Shown: positions 41,299 through 52,600 of the stretch, piece after piece
How positions within the stretch are numbered: position 1 is the first letter of the stretch
Layout: each line of letters starts with the position of its first letter
Translations under genes and position numbers: made by a program
The notes under the pieces: generated by a model
Seen by the model: the letters and a program-made list of their open reading frames with translations, nothing else
What the model was told of the DNA's origin: nothing
Database searches by the model: none
Source of the DNA: Symsagittifera roscoffensis
Lineage: Eukaryota; Xenacoelomorpha; Acoela; Convolutidae
Assembly (NCBI RefSeq): GCF_963678635.1
Contig: NC_087062.1
Location: forward strand, 42,112,395 to 42,176,394
Reading direction: 5' to 3'
DNA length: 64,000 nucleotides

Positions 41299-42432
41299 TA
41301 TTCGACCAAAATGTATCAAAATGCAAGTTCGAGTTCGAATTTTTGTTTCGACATCGGAGTGGAAAGATTAACGGTTATAACGAATAAGTGGTCTTAATTG
41401 TTAATTTTTACGAACGCGGAAGGGTTAATTTGAACTGACATAAAAATTTTCAAAATTTCGTTCGGAAAGAAAGACACTTGACAACGTAGAAATTTTGCGC
41501 CAACTGAAAACTGTGAAAAAAAAACAGAACAACAGAAGTCGTTGAGAAAAACGGTAAACAGCAGTTGTGAGAGACAGATCGAGATTGGAATAGAAAACGA
41601 CGATGAGAACATTCCGAGTTGTAACGGTTATGCCGCTACCATCATTACAGTACGAATCCCGAGAATCAGGGAGGGTATGGGGACGACGTGTCCATCTTTC
41701 CGAGAAGAAACAAGAGCGTTACTTCGGATTCCAGAATCCGGAGGGGTCTCGGGAGAAAATTGTAACTCTCTATTTTATAAACTTTTAGCTTCTGGATATC
41801 CTGAATTGAATTAATAACATCTTAATTCGTTTTCAGATTATGAGAAGCTAGGAGTTAAGGGAAGGGTTGATCCATCTTCGATGGAGATGATGATTTTTAT
41901 CTACTGAACAAAAACAGTAGTATTATAATAAATAGTTGTAGCCCTGTTTTTTTTTAGGAGTGACCTGGTGGTCTGGGGATACTGAGACCCAGCCATGAGC
42001 TCACTATTTTTGCATATAAGTAAGTTAATTTGAGCGTTCTGGTCGAAGCTGGAAAGCAGTAACGTTTTTGTCGACCCTATGTTTGGAAAACCACCAAAAG
42101 AACTGGCTTTGGCAGAGACGGTGAAAAGCATGTAGAGCCGTGTTTAGAGCTTTGCTGTGTTGTGTGCGCTAATTATTCGAAAGTGTGTTGATGATTTTAC
42201 ATGATGCTGGCAATGCCCAATCCAGCTTGTTCACAGGCCATAATTACACTGGACGGATGATGTTTTAATTCAGTATTTGAATAGAAAAAATTAATTGAAA
42301 TATGGCTGTCATTTCATCCATTTCGTGTAATGAGATATTTCTATTTACCTTTTCAGTTATTTTGCTGACCTGAATTCAATAAGCAGCAGATTATTTACTC
42401 CATCAAAAGCAATTGAATCAGAATGAATTGAG
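41299..42432 (+). other. Stretch between GIY-YIG fragment and ORP exons, copy 1
   Basis: The stretch is AT-rich with one candidate small frame (41603-41788). An acceptor-like TTTTCAG lies at about 41837 and another TTTTCAG just before 42357. The second would open an exon whose in-frame TGA precedes the ORP ATG, so it reads as 5' untranslated sequence. The equivalent in copy 2 is 45501-46633. Confidence 0.4.
41603..41788 (+). CDS. Candidate small protein, copy 1
   Basis: A 61-residue frame starting MRTFRVVTVMPLPSLQ is Arg-rich at the N-terminus and non-repetitive, with FGFQNPEGSREK near the end. It is preserved open in both duplicates. A GTAACT donor-like site lies in it, so it may be a first exon. 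I recognise no family; it could be chance. Confidence 0.3.
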   Translation: MRTFRVVTVMPLPSLQYESRESGRVWGRRVHLSEKKQERYFGFQNPEGSREKIVTLYFINF

Positions 42433-43334
42433 ATGCCTTTTGGTACCCCTGATAAATCAAATTCGAAGAAGTGGGGGTTTAGGAGGCTGTCATTGACGAA
42501 GCCCAGTTTTGGCAAGCAGAATAGTATTGATTCAAATAATGGACCTGCACAAGTGGATAACCATGAAAAAATTTTGGTCGGCAGCTCACCAAAGGAAAAA
42601 GCACCGGTTGAAGATATAGGCGAAGCCGACGAAATCACCAACTTTAACAGTAAACAGTCAGTGTGCGATGATGAAGAAGAAGAATGTAATTTTTTTTGTT
42701 TTTTTTCTTTGAAGCTGAGACGATAGGTCCCTAAAAGTTTTCATTGTTTAGTGGATGTGACCGGGAATCAAACTGTTTTGAAGCATCTGGCAACCCAAGT
42801 TAAAGTTGGTATGGATCTCACCCGTGTGACTTTACCCACTTTTATCTTGGAGAAGCGGAGCTTACTGGAGATGTACGCAGACTTCTTTGCTCATCCTGAA
42901 TTTTTTGTGCTGTTAGTAAAATTGATGAAAATAATTAAGCTGTTTTCTCCGATACGTTTTTTATTTGCGTCATCGTTTCAGAACGACAAGGGAAAATAAT
43001 GCGAAGTTGCGCTTCATGTATATAGTTAAGTGGTATCTGTCTTCATTCCACACTGGTCGGAAAGGAGCCGTCGCCAAAAAACCGTTCAATCCTATACTAG
43101 GTGAAACTTTTCGTTGTCATTGGAAGCTGCCGACAACAATTTTACCTTCTTTTTCTCAAAATTTGCTTCCGAGTTGTGATGAAAGTTGCGGAAATGTAAA
43201 GGAAGGCATTCAAAGAGATTCGCTTCAAAATGGAGCCGAGTGTCAAAAACAGCTGGTTGAGTCAGGACCGGTGCCTTGGGCTTGTGCAGGAGACGCTACA
43301 TTTGTAGCTGAGCAAGTGTCTCACCATCCACCCA
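42433..43334 (+). pseudogene. Duplicated first three ORP9-type exons (copy 1, incomplete gene)
   Basis: Three exons can be placed: 42433-42685, 42752-42911 and 42982-43334, with introns of 66 and 70 bp and GT-AG ends (donors GTAATT, GTTAGT, GTGAGT). They encode the N-terminal linker and the start of the OSBP-related domain: [53 protein letters not shown] and the signature EQVSHHPP. An in-frame TGA precedes the ATG. The exons are open and nearly identical to copy 2, but the remaining exons lie only beyond copy 2. Alone this copy cannot make a full domain. Confidence 0.8.
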
Positions 43335-43507
43335 GTGAGTAGACTGAATGTTTGTTTGATTTTTGAATTTATTTTAAGTCATATTCTAACAGATGCGATT
43401 TGCAAGCGTTATCAAATCGGAACCTAGCTTTTCCTACTTGAACAACTTTTCTAACCAAATGATTAAATAATTTTCTTGTCTGAAACAACTGGTACCCTTG
43501 GGAGTTG
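43335..43507. other. Duplication joint
   Basis: Start of the ORP intron after exon 3, including a half-copy of the TGCAAGCGTTATCAAATCGG motif at about 43401, then 16 bases of filler before copy 2 begins. Confidence 0.5.
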
Positions 43508-43750
43508 TCCAATCAAGTCTCCTAGTGGTCCGTTTCGATCCTTGTGAACCACTTTCCCACTCGACTGGTCACCCTTTCCAGTCAAGTCTCCTAGTGGTCC
43601 GTTTCGATCCTTGTGAACCACTTTCCCACTCGACTGGTCACCCTTTCCAGTCAAGTCTCCTAGTGGTCCGTTTCGATCCTTGTGAACCACTTTCCCACTC
43701 GACTGGTCACCCTTTCCAGTCAAGTCTCCTAGTGGTCCGGTTGGGTCGCA
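43508..43750. repeat. 69-bp minisatellite, about 3.5 units, copy 2
   Basis: The period and unit are the same as at 39365, with one extra unit. The units here are more uniform than in copy 1. Confidence 0.85.
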
Positions 43751-44209
43751 ATCTATCTGAAAACCCTTAACAACGCCCCCCACTCGGGCACCTTACTGAA
43801 TTCACTGGTTTAAATTGCTAGATTGATCGAAACGATCGGTCTTATAAAACAGTATGTGTATACTATTTAATTAATACAAAGGTTTGATCCAACTAATTTG
43901 GTATCAAAGTCACTGTCTTTTTTCGTTTTATGGTTTTTGTTCCTTTTTGTATTCTTTTTTGCTCGTGTTTTTGTCCCCCTAGTTGCCCCCTTTCACTCGG
44001 TTAGCTAAACCTCGTTCGGAGAGCGTACCAGGAAGTTTTCTTGAGTTTTCTTAAAAAGCTATTATGGTACAACCGGAAGGTTTACACGTTCCCGCTGAAC
44101 CGTACCACCGGTACTCTAGAATGGGCATGTAGCCCGGAGCTGTGTCAAGTGGGTTCGACTCCGTAGTCATGATGTCGTAAAAACACCCAGGAGCGCCATA
44201 AAAACACTA

Positions 44210-45091
44210 TGTAACATTCGTCTACTGCAGTCACACATGAGGCTTAAGAAAAATAGGCCCTATAACCATTGGCTCAAGAGTCAGGGACACTATCTCTTGT
44301 GTTTTTCTACCTCAAGAACGGTCGGAGCCAATTCGGTTCGCTTGCGACATGAGACTAGAACCCGTTACAGCTTAAAGGCCACTACCAAAATACCCCCCCA
44401 CTCTAGAAATAAAAACGTCCCCATACTTAGGTCTCGAAATACCCAAAATACATGAACGCCGTTAAAAACCGGGTCGGAACAATCCGCTTAGTTACTTTTT
44501 ATTGGACAGTAGAACTTTGATCCATTTCAGATCAACCTAAAACTCGCCTTATCTCAACATAACTATCATAAAATGCACTCGAGAAATTTAAATTGAGAAC
44601 TCACATGTCGATGCGCTTGAGTATGAGGAGTAATTAAAAGATAAGTAGCTCGAGGATTAAATAATATAACTAAATAAGTTTGATACTAATTAGTTTTAAC
44701 AACAGAAGTAAGTTTTGTCTCAAGAATCAAAGTTTCTGTATGAACCATCGGGACACTCGAGTTGTCCTCTCTTCCATTGAATGTTCACTCTGTTCCGTTC
44801 GAATAATCGTCCTTTCTCAAGTCTGTGTTATATTCTCCTGTTTTCGGGATAAGACAGCTCTACTCTCTTATTATTTCGTATCGAGAAATTGCGAATAGCA
44901 ATTTCCTGCCTTTTTCTTGAGTAGTTTCCCGCAATTGTTAATTCGGTCGTTCTGATTTTTCACTTTTTGTTTTCAGTTGGTTCGAGAAAACTGAGCATGA
45001 CAGGCTCCATTCGAAATTTTTAAAATTAAAATTTCACTCCAAAATTACGTGTTTCTCAAGGTCAAACCTCCAGACATGACCGACTGGCACA
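44210..45091 (-). repeat. Extra LTR in duplication copy 2
   Basis: The repeat has the same TGTAAC...GGCACA ends. It shares with the left LTR a segment (TTAGGTCTCGAAATACCC) that is absent from the 40029 copy, so it better preserves the state at insertion. Confidence 0.65.
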
Positions 45092-45191
45092 GGAAGAAGC
45101 ATAGTAGGATAATTTTAGTTTGTTGGTTGGCAGGACCGTCCTGCGTCCCAACAGTTTTTAAACCTACGAGAAAAAGTTTTAAATCGGGACA

Positions 45192-45500
45192 TTGACGTTA
45201 GAAGTCAGAAAACTGTTTAATTCCAATGTGGTCTACAAATTGTCTTGTTGTGGATTTAATTCTACCTATGTTGGACAAACTGTGCGACATTTGGCCACAA
45301 GGATTGCGGAACACAAAAAAGAGGACATACGTCAGTGTGGGGAGGAAGCGACCACTCCACAACTGAATTGGGAGATAATAGATGATTCAAACAACGCAAT
45401 GAAACTCCTAACATCGGAAGCGCTGCATGTTGGGAAACTGAGGCCGGGGATCAACACGCGAGATGAGTTCAGGAGCAGGAAGCTAACACTTAGATTGTGA
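45192..45500 (+). pseudogene. Penelope-like GIY-YIG endonuclease fragment, copy 2
   Basis: This is the duplicated copy of the frame at 40990, with a few substitutions (FNSTYVGQT here). The same domain and the same lack of RT apply. Confidence 0.7.
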
Positions 45501-46633
45501 TATTCGACCAAAATGTATCAAAATGCAAGTTCGAGTTCGAATTTTTGTTTCGACATCGGAGTGGAAAGATTAACGGTTATAACGAATAAGTGGTCTTAAT
45601 TGTTAATTTTTACGAACGCGGAAGGGTTAATTTGAACTGACATAAAAATTTTCAAAAATTCGTTCGGAAAGAAAGACACTTGACAACGTAGAAATTTTGC
45701 GCCAACTGAAAACTGTGAAAAAAAAACAGAACAACAGAAGTCGTTGAGAAAAACGGTAAACAGCAGTTGTGAGAGACAGATCGAGATTGGAATAGAAAAC
45801 GACGATGAGACCATTCCGAGTTGTAACGGTTATGCCGCTACCATCATTACAGTACGAATCCCGAGAATCAGGGAGGGTATTGGGACGGCCTGTCCATCTT
45901 TCCGAGAAGAAACAAGAGCGTTACTTCGGATTCCAGAATCCGGAGGGGTCTCGGGAGAAAATTGTAACTCTCTATTTTATAAATTTTAGCTTCTGGATAT
46001 CCTGAATTGAATTAATAAAATCTTAATTCGTTTTCAGATTATGAGAAGCTAGGAGTTAAGGGAAGGGTTGATCCATCTTCGATGGAGATGATGATTTTTA
46101 TCTACTGAACAAAAACAGTAGTATTATAATAAATAGTTGTAGCCCTGTTTTTTTTTAGGAGTGACCTGGTGGTCTGGGGATACTGAGACCCAGCCATGAG
46201 CTCACTATTTTTGCTTATAAGTAAGTTAATTTGAGCGTTCTGGTCGAAGCTGGAAAGCAGTAACGTTTTTGTCGACCCGATGTTTGGAAAACCACCAAAA
46301 GAACTGGCTTTGGCAGAGACGGTGAAAAGCATGTAGAGCTGTGTTTAGAGCTTTGCTGTGTTGTGTGCGCTAATTATTCGAAAGTGTGTTGATGATTTTA
46401 CATGATGCTGGCTATGCCCAATCCAGCTTGTTCACGGGCCATAATTACACTGGACGGATGATGTTTTAATTCAGTTTTTGAATAGAAAAAATTAATTGAA
46501 ATATGGCTGTCATTTCATCCATTTCGTGTAATGAGATATTTCTATTTACCTTTTCAGTTATTTTGCTGACCTGAATTCAATAAGCAGCAGATTATTTACT
46601 CCATCAAAAGCAATTGAATCAGAATGAATTGAG
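45501..46633 (+). other. Stretch between GIY-YIG fragment and ORP exons, copy 2
   Basis: Duplicate of 41299-42432 with the same acceptor-like sites and small frame. It would include promoter and 5' untranslated sequence of the ORP gene, though no promoter motif is clear. Confidence 0.35.
45805..46005 (+). CDS. Candidate small protein, copy 2
   Basis: A 66-residue frame begins MRPFRVVTVMPLPSLQ and carries several replacements relative to copy 1 and a longer end. As for copy 1, function and reality are uncertain. Confidence 0.3.
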   Translation: MRPFRVVTVMPLPSLQYESRESGRVLGRPVHLSEKKQERYFGFQNPEGSREKIVTLYFINFSFWIS

Positions 46634-49600
46634 ATGCCTTTTGGTACCCCTGATAAATCAAATTCGAAGAAGTGGGGGTTTAGGAGGCTGTCATTGACGA
46701 AGCCCAGCTTTGGCAAGCAGAATAGTATTGATTCAAATAATGGACCTGCACAAGTGGATAACCATGAAAAAATTTTGGTCGGCAGCTCACCAAAGGAAAA
46801 AGCACCGGTTGAAGATATAGGCGAAGCCGACGAAATCACCAACTTGAACAGTAAACAGTCAGTGTGCGATGATGAAGAAGAAGAATGTAATTTTTTTTGT
46901 TTTTTTTTCTTTGAAGCTGAGACGATAGGTCCCTAAAAGTTTTCATTGTTTAGTGGATGTGACCGGGCATCAAACTGTTTTGAAGCATCTGGCAACCCAA
47001 GTTAAAGTTGGTATGGATCTCACCCGTGTGACTTTACCCACTTTTATCTTGGAGAAGCGGAGCTTACTGGAGATGTACGCAGACTTCTTTGCTCATCCTG
47101 AATTTTTTGTGCTGTTAGTAAAATTGATGAAAATAATTAAGCTGTTTTCTCCGATACGTTTTTTATTTGCGTCATCGTTTCAGAACGACAAGGGAAAATA
47201 ATGCGAAGTTGCGCTTCATGTATATAGTTAAGTGGTATCTGTCTTCATTCCACACTGGTCGGAAAGGAGCCGTCGCCAAAAAACCGTTCAATCCTATACT
47301 AGGTGAAACTTTTCGTTGTCATTGGAAGCTGCCGACAACAATTTTACCTTCTTTTTCTCAAAATTTGCTTCCGAGTTGTGATGAAAGTTGCGGAAATGTA
47401 AAGGAAGGCATTCAAAGAGATTCGCTTCAAAATGGAGCCGAGTGTCAAAAACAGCTGGTTGAGTCAGGACCGGTGCCTTGGGCTTGTGCAGGAGACGCTA
47501 CATTTGTAGCTGAGCAAGTGTCTCACCATCCACCCAGTGAGTAGACTGAATGTTTGTTTGATTTTTGAATTTATTTTAAGTCATATTCTAACAGATGCGA
47601 TTTGCAAGCGTTATCAAATCGGAACCTAGCTTTTCCTACTTGAACAACTTTTCTAACCGAATGATTAAATAATTTTCTTGTCTGAAACAACTGACATATT
47701 TTAAGCATTCTTTTTTTTGATCCGAGCTACCGAGGAACGTAGTGTTATGTTACGAAACCAATTTTTTTCGACCCCAACTCTCATTACACTTGCGAAGCGA
47801 GTGTATTAGTAAGAACCTTCTTTTTCTCCAACCTAAGTCGCAAATATTGGTGCGTCATCCCAAAATTGGTGGGGGACCTTTACAGCTTTTTGATAGCATG
47901 TGCTTTGACATTCGAAAGTAATTAGTTACCACAGTTGATGCATTTTTAATTCATCAAATGAACCGGAAAAAAATGATTTGTTTCAAACAACATAATAATA
48001 ATGAAAACTCGATTTCAGAAATTTTGTAATTTAATGTCTCGCAATTTGTTTGAGTTGTACAGTTTATACATAATGTGACTTTATGCTTTGCGATTTGTTA
48101 CATGCAAAGTTAGTTTGGATGCCTTCAGTTTTGTTATATTCCAAATTTTTACTTGCAAAATTGTTTCGATTTGTATTTGTTGCCACTTTCGTGAATGGCA
48201 TTGGTAATTTGTTAGCATACGTAGTTGTTTTAGTCGTGACTACTGTTTGTTGGTTGTTAAGCTTGCGTGGCTGAGTGTGTGAGACTAATAATCTCTTGAT
48301 TGCAGTAGGTCGCAGATTCGAATCCCACACGTAGCCGAGTTTTTGCTAATTCGAGGCGTTTTTCTACTTTTTCTTTTTTCACTTGATAGAGATGCTTTTT
48401 GTTAGTGTTTAGCAAGTGTTTATGAAGCGCAGCTTCGCGTCTGTGTAAAATAGTAGTGATCATTTTGGTGTCTCTTTTGCTGCATAGCATTGGCCATTTG
48501 ATAAAATGAGTTGCAAAAAAGTGGAACAGGCAGAATCAATTAAAAAGACCAATCTGACAAATGTGAGTAATTTTGCATAAAAAATCAAAGTTTCAATTGA
48601 CATTGATACATACTTTCTGTCTGCAAAATAAGATAGCCTAAACTTTCTCAAATCGGTAAATTAGCTCTTTTAAATGAAATTTGTCAGCTCCAACATTTCA
48701 AATTATCTGTATCATGTATTCGATACGCTTTTTTGATAGCCAGTGTTTTCTTATTACAAGCGCACATGATGGAGAAGGACGTTGGAGACATAATCTTCAG
48801 GCCGGCAAATGGATTGCGCAGACCGTATGTCTTTTACGCTTGCGATTAGCAAGCGTTATCAAATCGGAACATATACCTTTTTTCGGGTTAACAACTCCTG
48901 TTTGTACCTGGGTTCATAATGAGTTCAAGTTTCTTAGTGTTTCCTGCACACATAGCTTGGAGGTAAGCCTGGAATGGAAAATGTCCTGGTTTCGAATATG
49001 ACCGAGACCTGTTTTTTTTTAAACGGAAATTTTTTGTTTCAAATAAAATAGTCGGCCTAATATTTTTCGCCTTGTTTTGTAGGCTTAAATGCCACATCTA
49101 GGAATCGCTTATTTTTGCTGCAACAAATGTTCATTTTTGAATTGCTTTGAGTGTTTTTGCATGAAAAAACACCGGCCAAATTGAAATATGATTTCTACAT
49201 TTAAGAAATGTTCTTTTTTTTTCAATTTCGCCTTTCGGCTTAATCGGTTTCGGTGTGTTATTTGTAAAGACTATTTGGCCTCCTTTTGTCGTTTGAGAAC
49301 TGAAAAAAACTGCTGTGATTGTGTAAATGTATGTGTTCTGAGGGGAAAGAGGGCTTAACGTATTTTTTTTAGTTTGAATTTTTTCCTCTTGAAGGGTTCT
49401 TCTCAGCTATTTTCGGCTTTATTACCGCTTGGTAATTATAAATTCAAACTCAAATAACCACAACCATCCGGCGGATCTGAAGTAGAGGTATCTTAACTGC
49501 TTGGGACGGCAGAGGCTTGTTCAATTCCGACCGGGACCTGCTTTTTTTGTTAACTGGAGGCTTTGTGCTTTTTCTGATTATCGTCCGTCTGTTTCTTTTT

Positions 49601-52600
49601 GTCGGCTTGGTTACTCTAGATTCAGCTTTCTTCAAATTTGCTGTAACACCCATGCATGAGACCATTAAACCCATGAGACCTGGTTTTTTGCAAGCTGAAA
49701 GTTTTTCGCTGATTTAGATTATTGTCTGTCGGCTCAATTACACTGAAGGGACTTTACGCGGAAGTGAATTTTCTGATTCTTTCTATCATTCCAAAAGCTC
49801 GTTGTATAGTTTTCAATGGTACAGATAATCGTTTTCGGTTATTTTGGGCCCTTGTTGCAATTTTTATGACAAAAACGATTTTTTTGAATTTAAACTAATT
49901 TGTTTTTCCGTTTGATTTTTATTATATTTTGTATCGTTTCACGTCAGTGTTTGCTTATTTTTTTAAATAAAAAGTATCCGGTACAGTTGTACAGTTTATA
50001 CATAATGTGACTTTATGCTTTGCGATTTGTTACATGCAAAGTTAGTTTGGATGCCTTCAGTTTTGTTATATTCCAAATTTTTACTTGCAAAATTGTTTCG
50101 ATTTGTATTTGTTGCCACTTTCGTGAATGGCATTGGTAATTTGTTAGCATACGTAGTTGTTTTAGTCGTGACTACTGTTTGTTGGTTGTTAAGCTTGCGT
50201 GGCTGAGTGTGTGAGACTCAAAATCTCTTGATTGCAGTAGGTCGCATATTCGAATCCCACACGTAGCCGAGTTTTTGCTAATTCGAGGCGTTTTTCTACT
50301 TTTTCTTTTTTCACTTGATAGAGATGCTTTTTGTTAGTGTTTAGCAAGTGTTTATGAAGCGCAGCTTCGCGTCTGTGTAAAATAGTAGTGATCATTTTGG
50401 TGTCTCTTTTGCTGCATAGCATTGGCCATTTGATAAAATGAGTTGCAAAAAAGTGGAACAGGCAGAATCAATTAAAAAGACCAATCTGACAAATGTGAGT
50501 AATTTTGCATAAAAAATCAAAGTTTCAATTGACATTGATACATACTTTCTGTCTGCAAAATAAGATAGCCTAAACTTTCTCAAATCGGTAAATTAGCTCT
50601 TTTAAATGAAATTTGTCAGCTCCAACATTTCAAATTATCTGTATCATGTATTCGATACGCTTTTTTGATAGCCAGTGTTTTCTTATTACAAGCGCACATG
50701 ATGGAGAAGGACGTTGGAGACATAATCTTCAGGCCGGCAAATGGATTGCGCAGACCGTATGTCTTTTACGCTTGCGATTAGCAAGCGTTATCAAATCGGA
50801 ACATATACCTTTTTTCGGGTTAACAACTCCTGTTTGTACCTGGGTTCATAATGAGTTCAAGTTTCTTAGTGTTTCCTGCACACATAGCTTGGAGGTAAGC
50901 CTGGAATGGAAAATGTCCTGGTTTCGAATATGACCGAGACCTGTTTTTTTTTAAACGGAAATTTTTTGTTTCAAATAAAATAGTCGGCCTAATATTTTTC
51001 GCCTTGTTTTGTAGGCTTAAATGCCACATCTAGGAATCGCTTATTTTTGCTGCAACAAATGTTCATTTTTGAATTGCTTTGAGTGTTTTTGCATGAAAAA
51101 ACACCGGCCAAATTGAAATATGATTTCTACATTTAAGAAATGTTCTTTTTTTTTCAATTTCGCCTTTCGGCTTAATCGGTTTCGGTGTGTTATTTGTAAA
51201 GACTATTTGGCCTCCTTTTGTCGTTTGAGAACTGAAAAAAACTGCTGTGATTGTGTAAATGTATGTGTTCTGAGGGGAAAGAGGGCTTAACGTATTTTTT
51301 TTAGTTTGAATTTTTTCCTCTTGAAGGGTTCTTCTCAGCTATTTTCGGCTTTATTACCGCTTGGTAATTATAAATTCAAACTCAAATAACCACAACCATC
51401 CGGCGGATCTGAAGTAGAGGTATCTTAACTGCTTGGGACGGCAGAGGCTTGTTCAATTCCGACCGGGACCTGCTTTTTTTGTTAACTGGAGGCTTTGTGC
51501 TTTTTCTGACTATCGTCCGTCTGTTTCTTTTTGTCGGCTTGGTTACTCTAGATTCAGCTTTCTTCAAATTTGCTGTAACACCCATGCATGAGACCATTAA
51601 ACCCATGAGACCTGGTTTTTTGCAAGCTGAAAGTTTTTCGCTAATTTAGATTATTTTCTGTCGGCTCAATTACACTGAAAGGACTTTACGCGGAAGTGAA
51701 TTTTCTGATTCTTTCTATCATTCCAAAAGCTCGTTGTATAGTTTTCAATGGTACAGATAATCGTTTTCGGTTATTTTGGGCCCTTGTTGCAATTTTTATG
51801 ACAAAAACGATTTTTTTGAATTTAAACTAATTTGTTTTTCCGTTTGATTTTTATTATATTTTGTATCGTTTCACGTCAGTGTTTGCTTATTTTTTTAAAT
51901 AAAAAGTATCCGGTTGTAGGTTTGAGACCAATAAGACTCTGGTCAAATTTTTTTGAGTGCCCAAATTTGACGCCACTAGGACCTCTGAAAAACTCCAAAG
52001 ACGAAAATGAATTCAGATACGAAAACAAAAATGCTTTTTGTTTTATTTTTTTTTGGTTTTCTTCAATTGTAACATAGTTGGAAGTTCTGTTTGCGAATTT
52101 TTTAGCGTCATGGTGATTTCATCCTATAATTGTTGTATCGCAAGTGGTGCGTAGCTCAGCTTTGCCTGTGACAAAGATTTTTTCGTTACAATTCTAGCGC
52201 TACTTTTTGCCGTTTTCAAATCTGTTTTTGCAATGTGCGGCTTCCCTTTCGTGTCAAATTTTTTTGCGTTGATTATAATTTATCAACTTTGATTAGGTTT
52301 TATTTTTCAAGAAAATTGCCTGTGGGCGAGAGATCAGTTTAAAAAACATTTTGTTTTTTTTCTATGAAAACATTTTTTTTTTCAGCTCAATAGATGTGTT
52401 CTCAAGTGTTTTCGGTTTTTTTGGCGCTTCGTTAGTTTTGTTGGGATCCTAATTGAACTTCATTTTGTCATGTTGATTTTTATAGCTAGACAAGTTAGAC
52501 ACACATAGACACAAGTTAGACACGACTTTGGTAGATCTAGTTTTGCTATTATTTTTACGCTTGCGGTTAGCAAGCGTTATCAAATCGCTTGTTATGACTC

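Larger units (their letters stand above)
39396..43491. repeat. Segmental duplication, copy 1
   Basis: The copy comprises 69-bp minisatellite, leader end, LTR, GIY-YIG fragment, a small open frame and the first three recognised ORP exons. It is followed by 16 bases of filler and then copy 2. Copies agree at roughly 98-99 percent by eye with an offset of 4181-4202 bp. Both outer breakpoints are identifiable: inside the minisatellite and just after CTGAAACAACTG. Confidence 0.9.
43508..47693. repeat. Segmental duplication, copy 2
   Basis: The copy has the same content and order as copy 1, with one more 69-bp unit. The ORP exons of this copy are the ones adjacent to the single-copy 3' exons. Its LTR (44210-45091) lies upstream of the giant element as an extra LTR with a stub of leader. 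Confidence 0.9.
48053..49984. repeat. 1.93-kb tandem duplication, unit 1
   Basis: The unit spans from AGTTGTACAGTTTATAC to AAAAAGTATCCGGT and repeats immediately with an offset of 1932 bp and only a few changes. It lies in ORP intron 3. It contains a tRNA-like module (about 48262-48345), GAAGC-GCA-GCTTC (about 48424), the type-1 hairpin (48836-48856) and two further B-box-like stretches near 48990 and 49530. Short frames in it show no recognisable protein. Confidence 0.92.
49985..51914. repeat. 1.93-kb tandem duplication, unit 2
   Basis: This is the second copy of the unit, almost identical, with the same modules shifted by 1932 bp. The right end stops at the same GTATCCGGT as unit 1, so the break is sharp. 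Confidence 0.92.

Noticed and set aside
40890-41900. Hammerhead ribozyme, as found in some Penelope-like elements
   Set aside because: No CTGATGA core paired with a GAAA core was found on either strand near the GIY-YIG fragments.
48262-48345. Functional tRNA gene
   Set aside because: A-box and B-box fit, but the acceptor stem does not pair and the module is embedded in a duplicated repeat.
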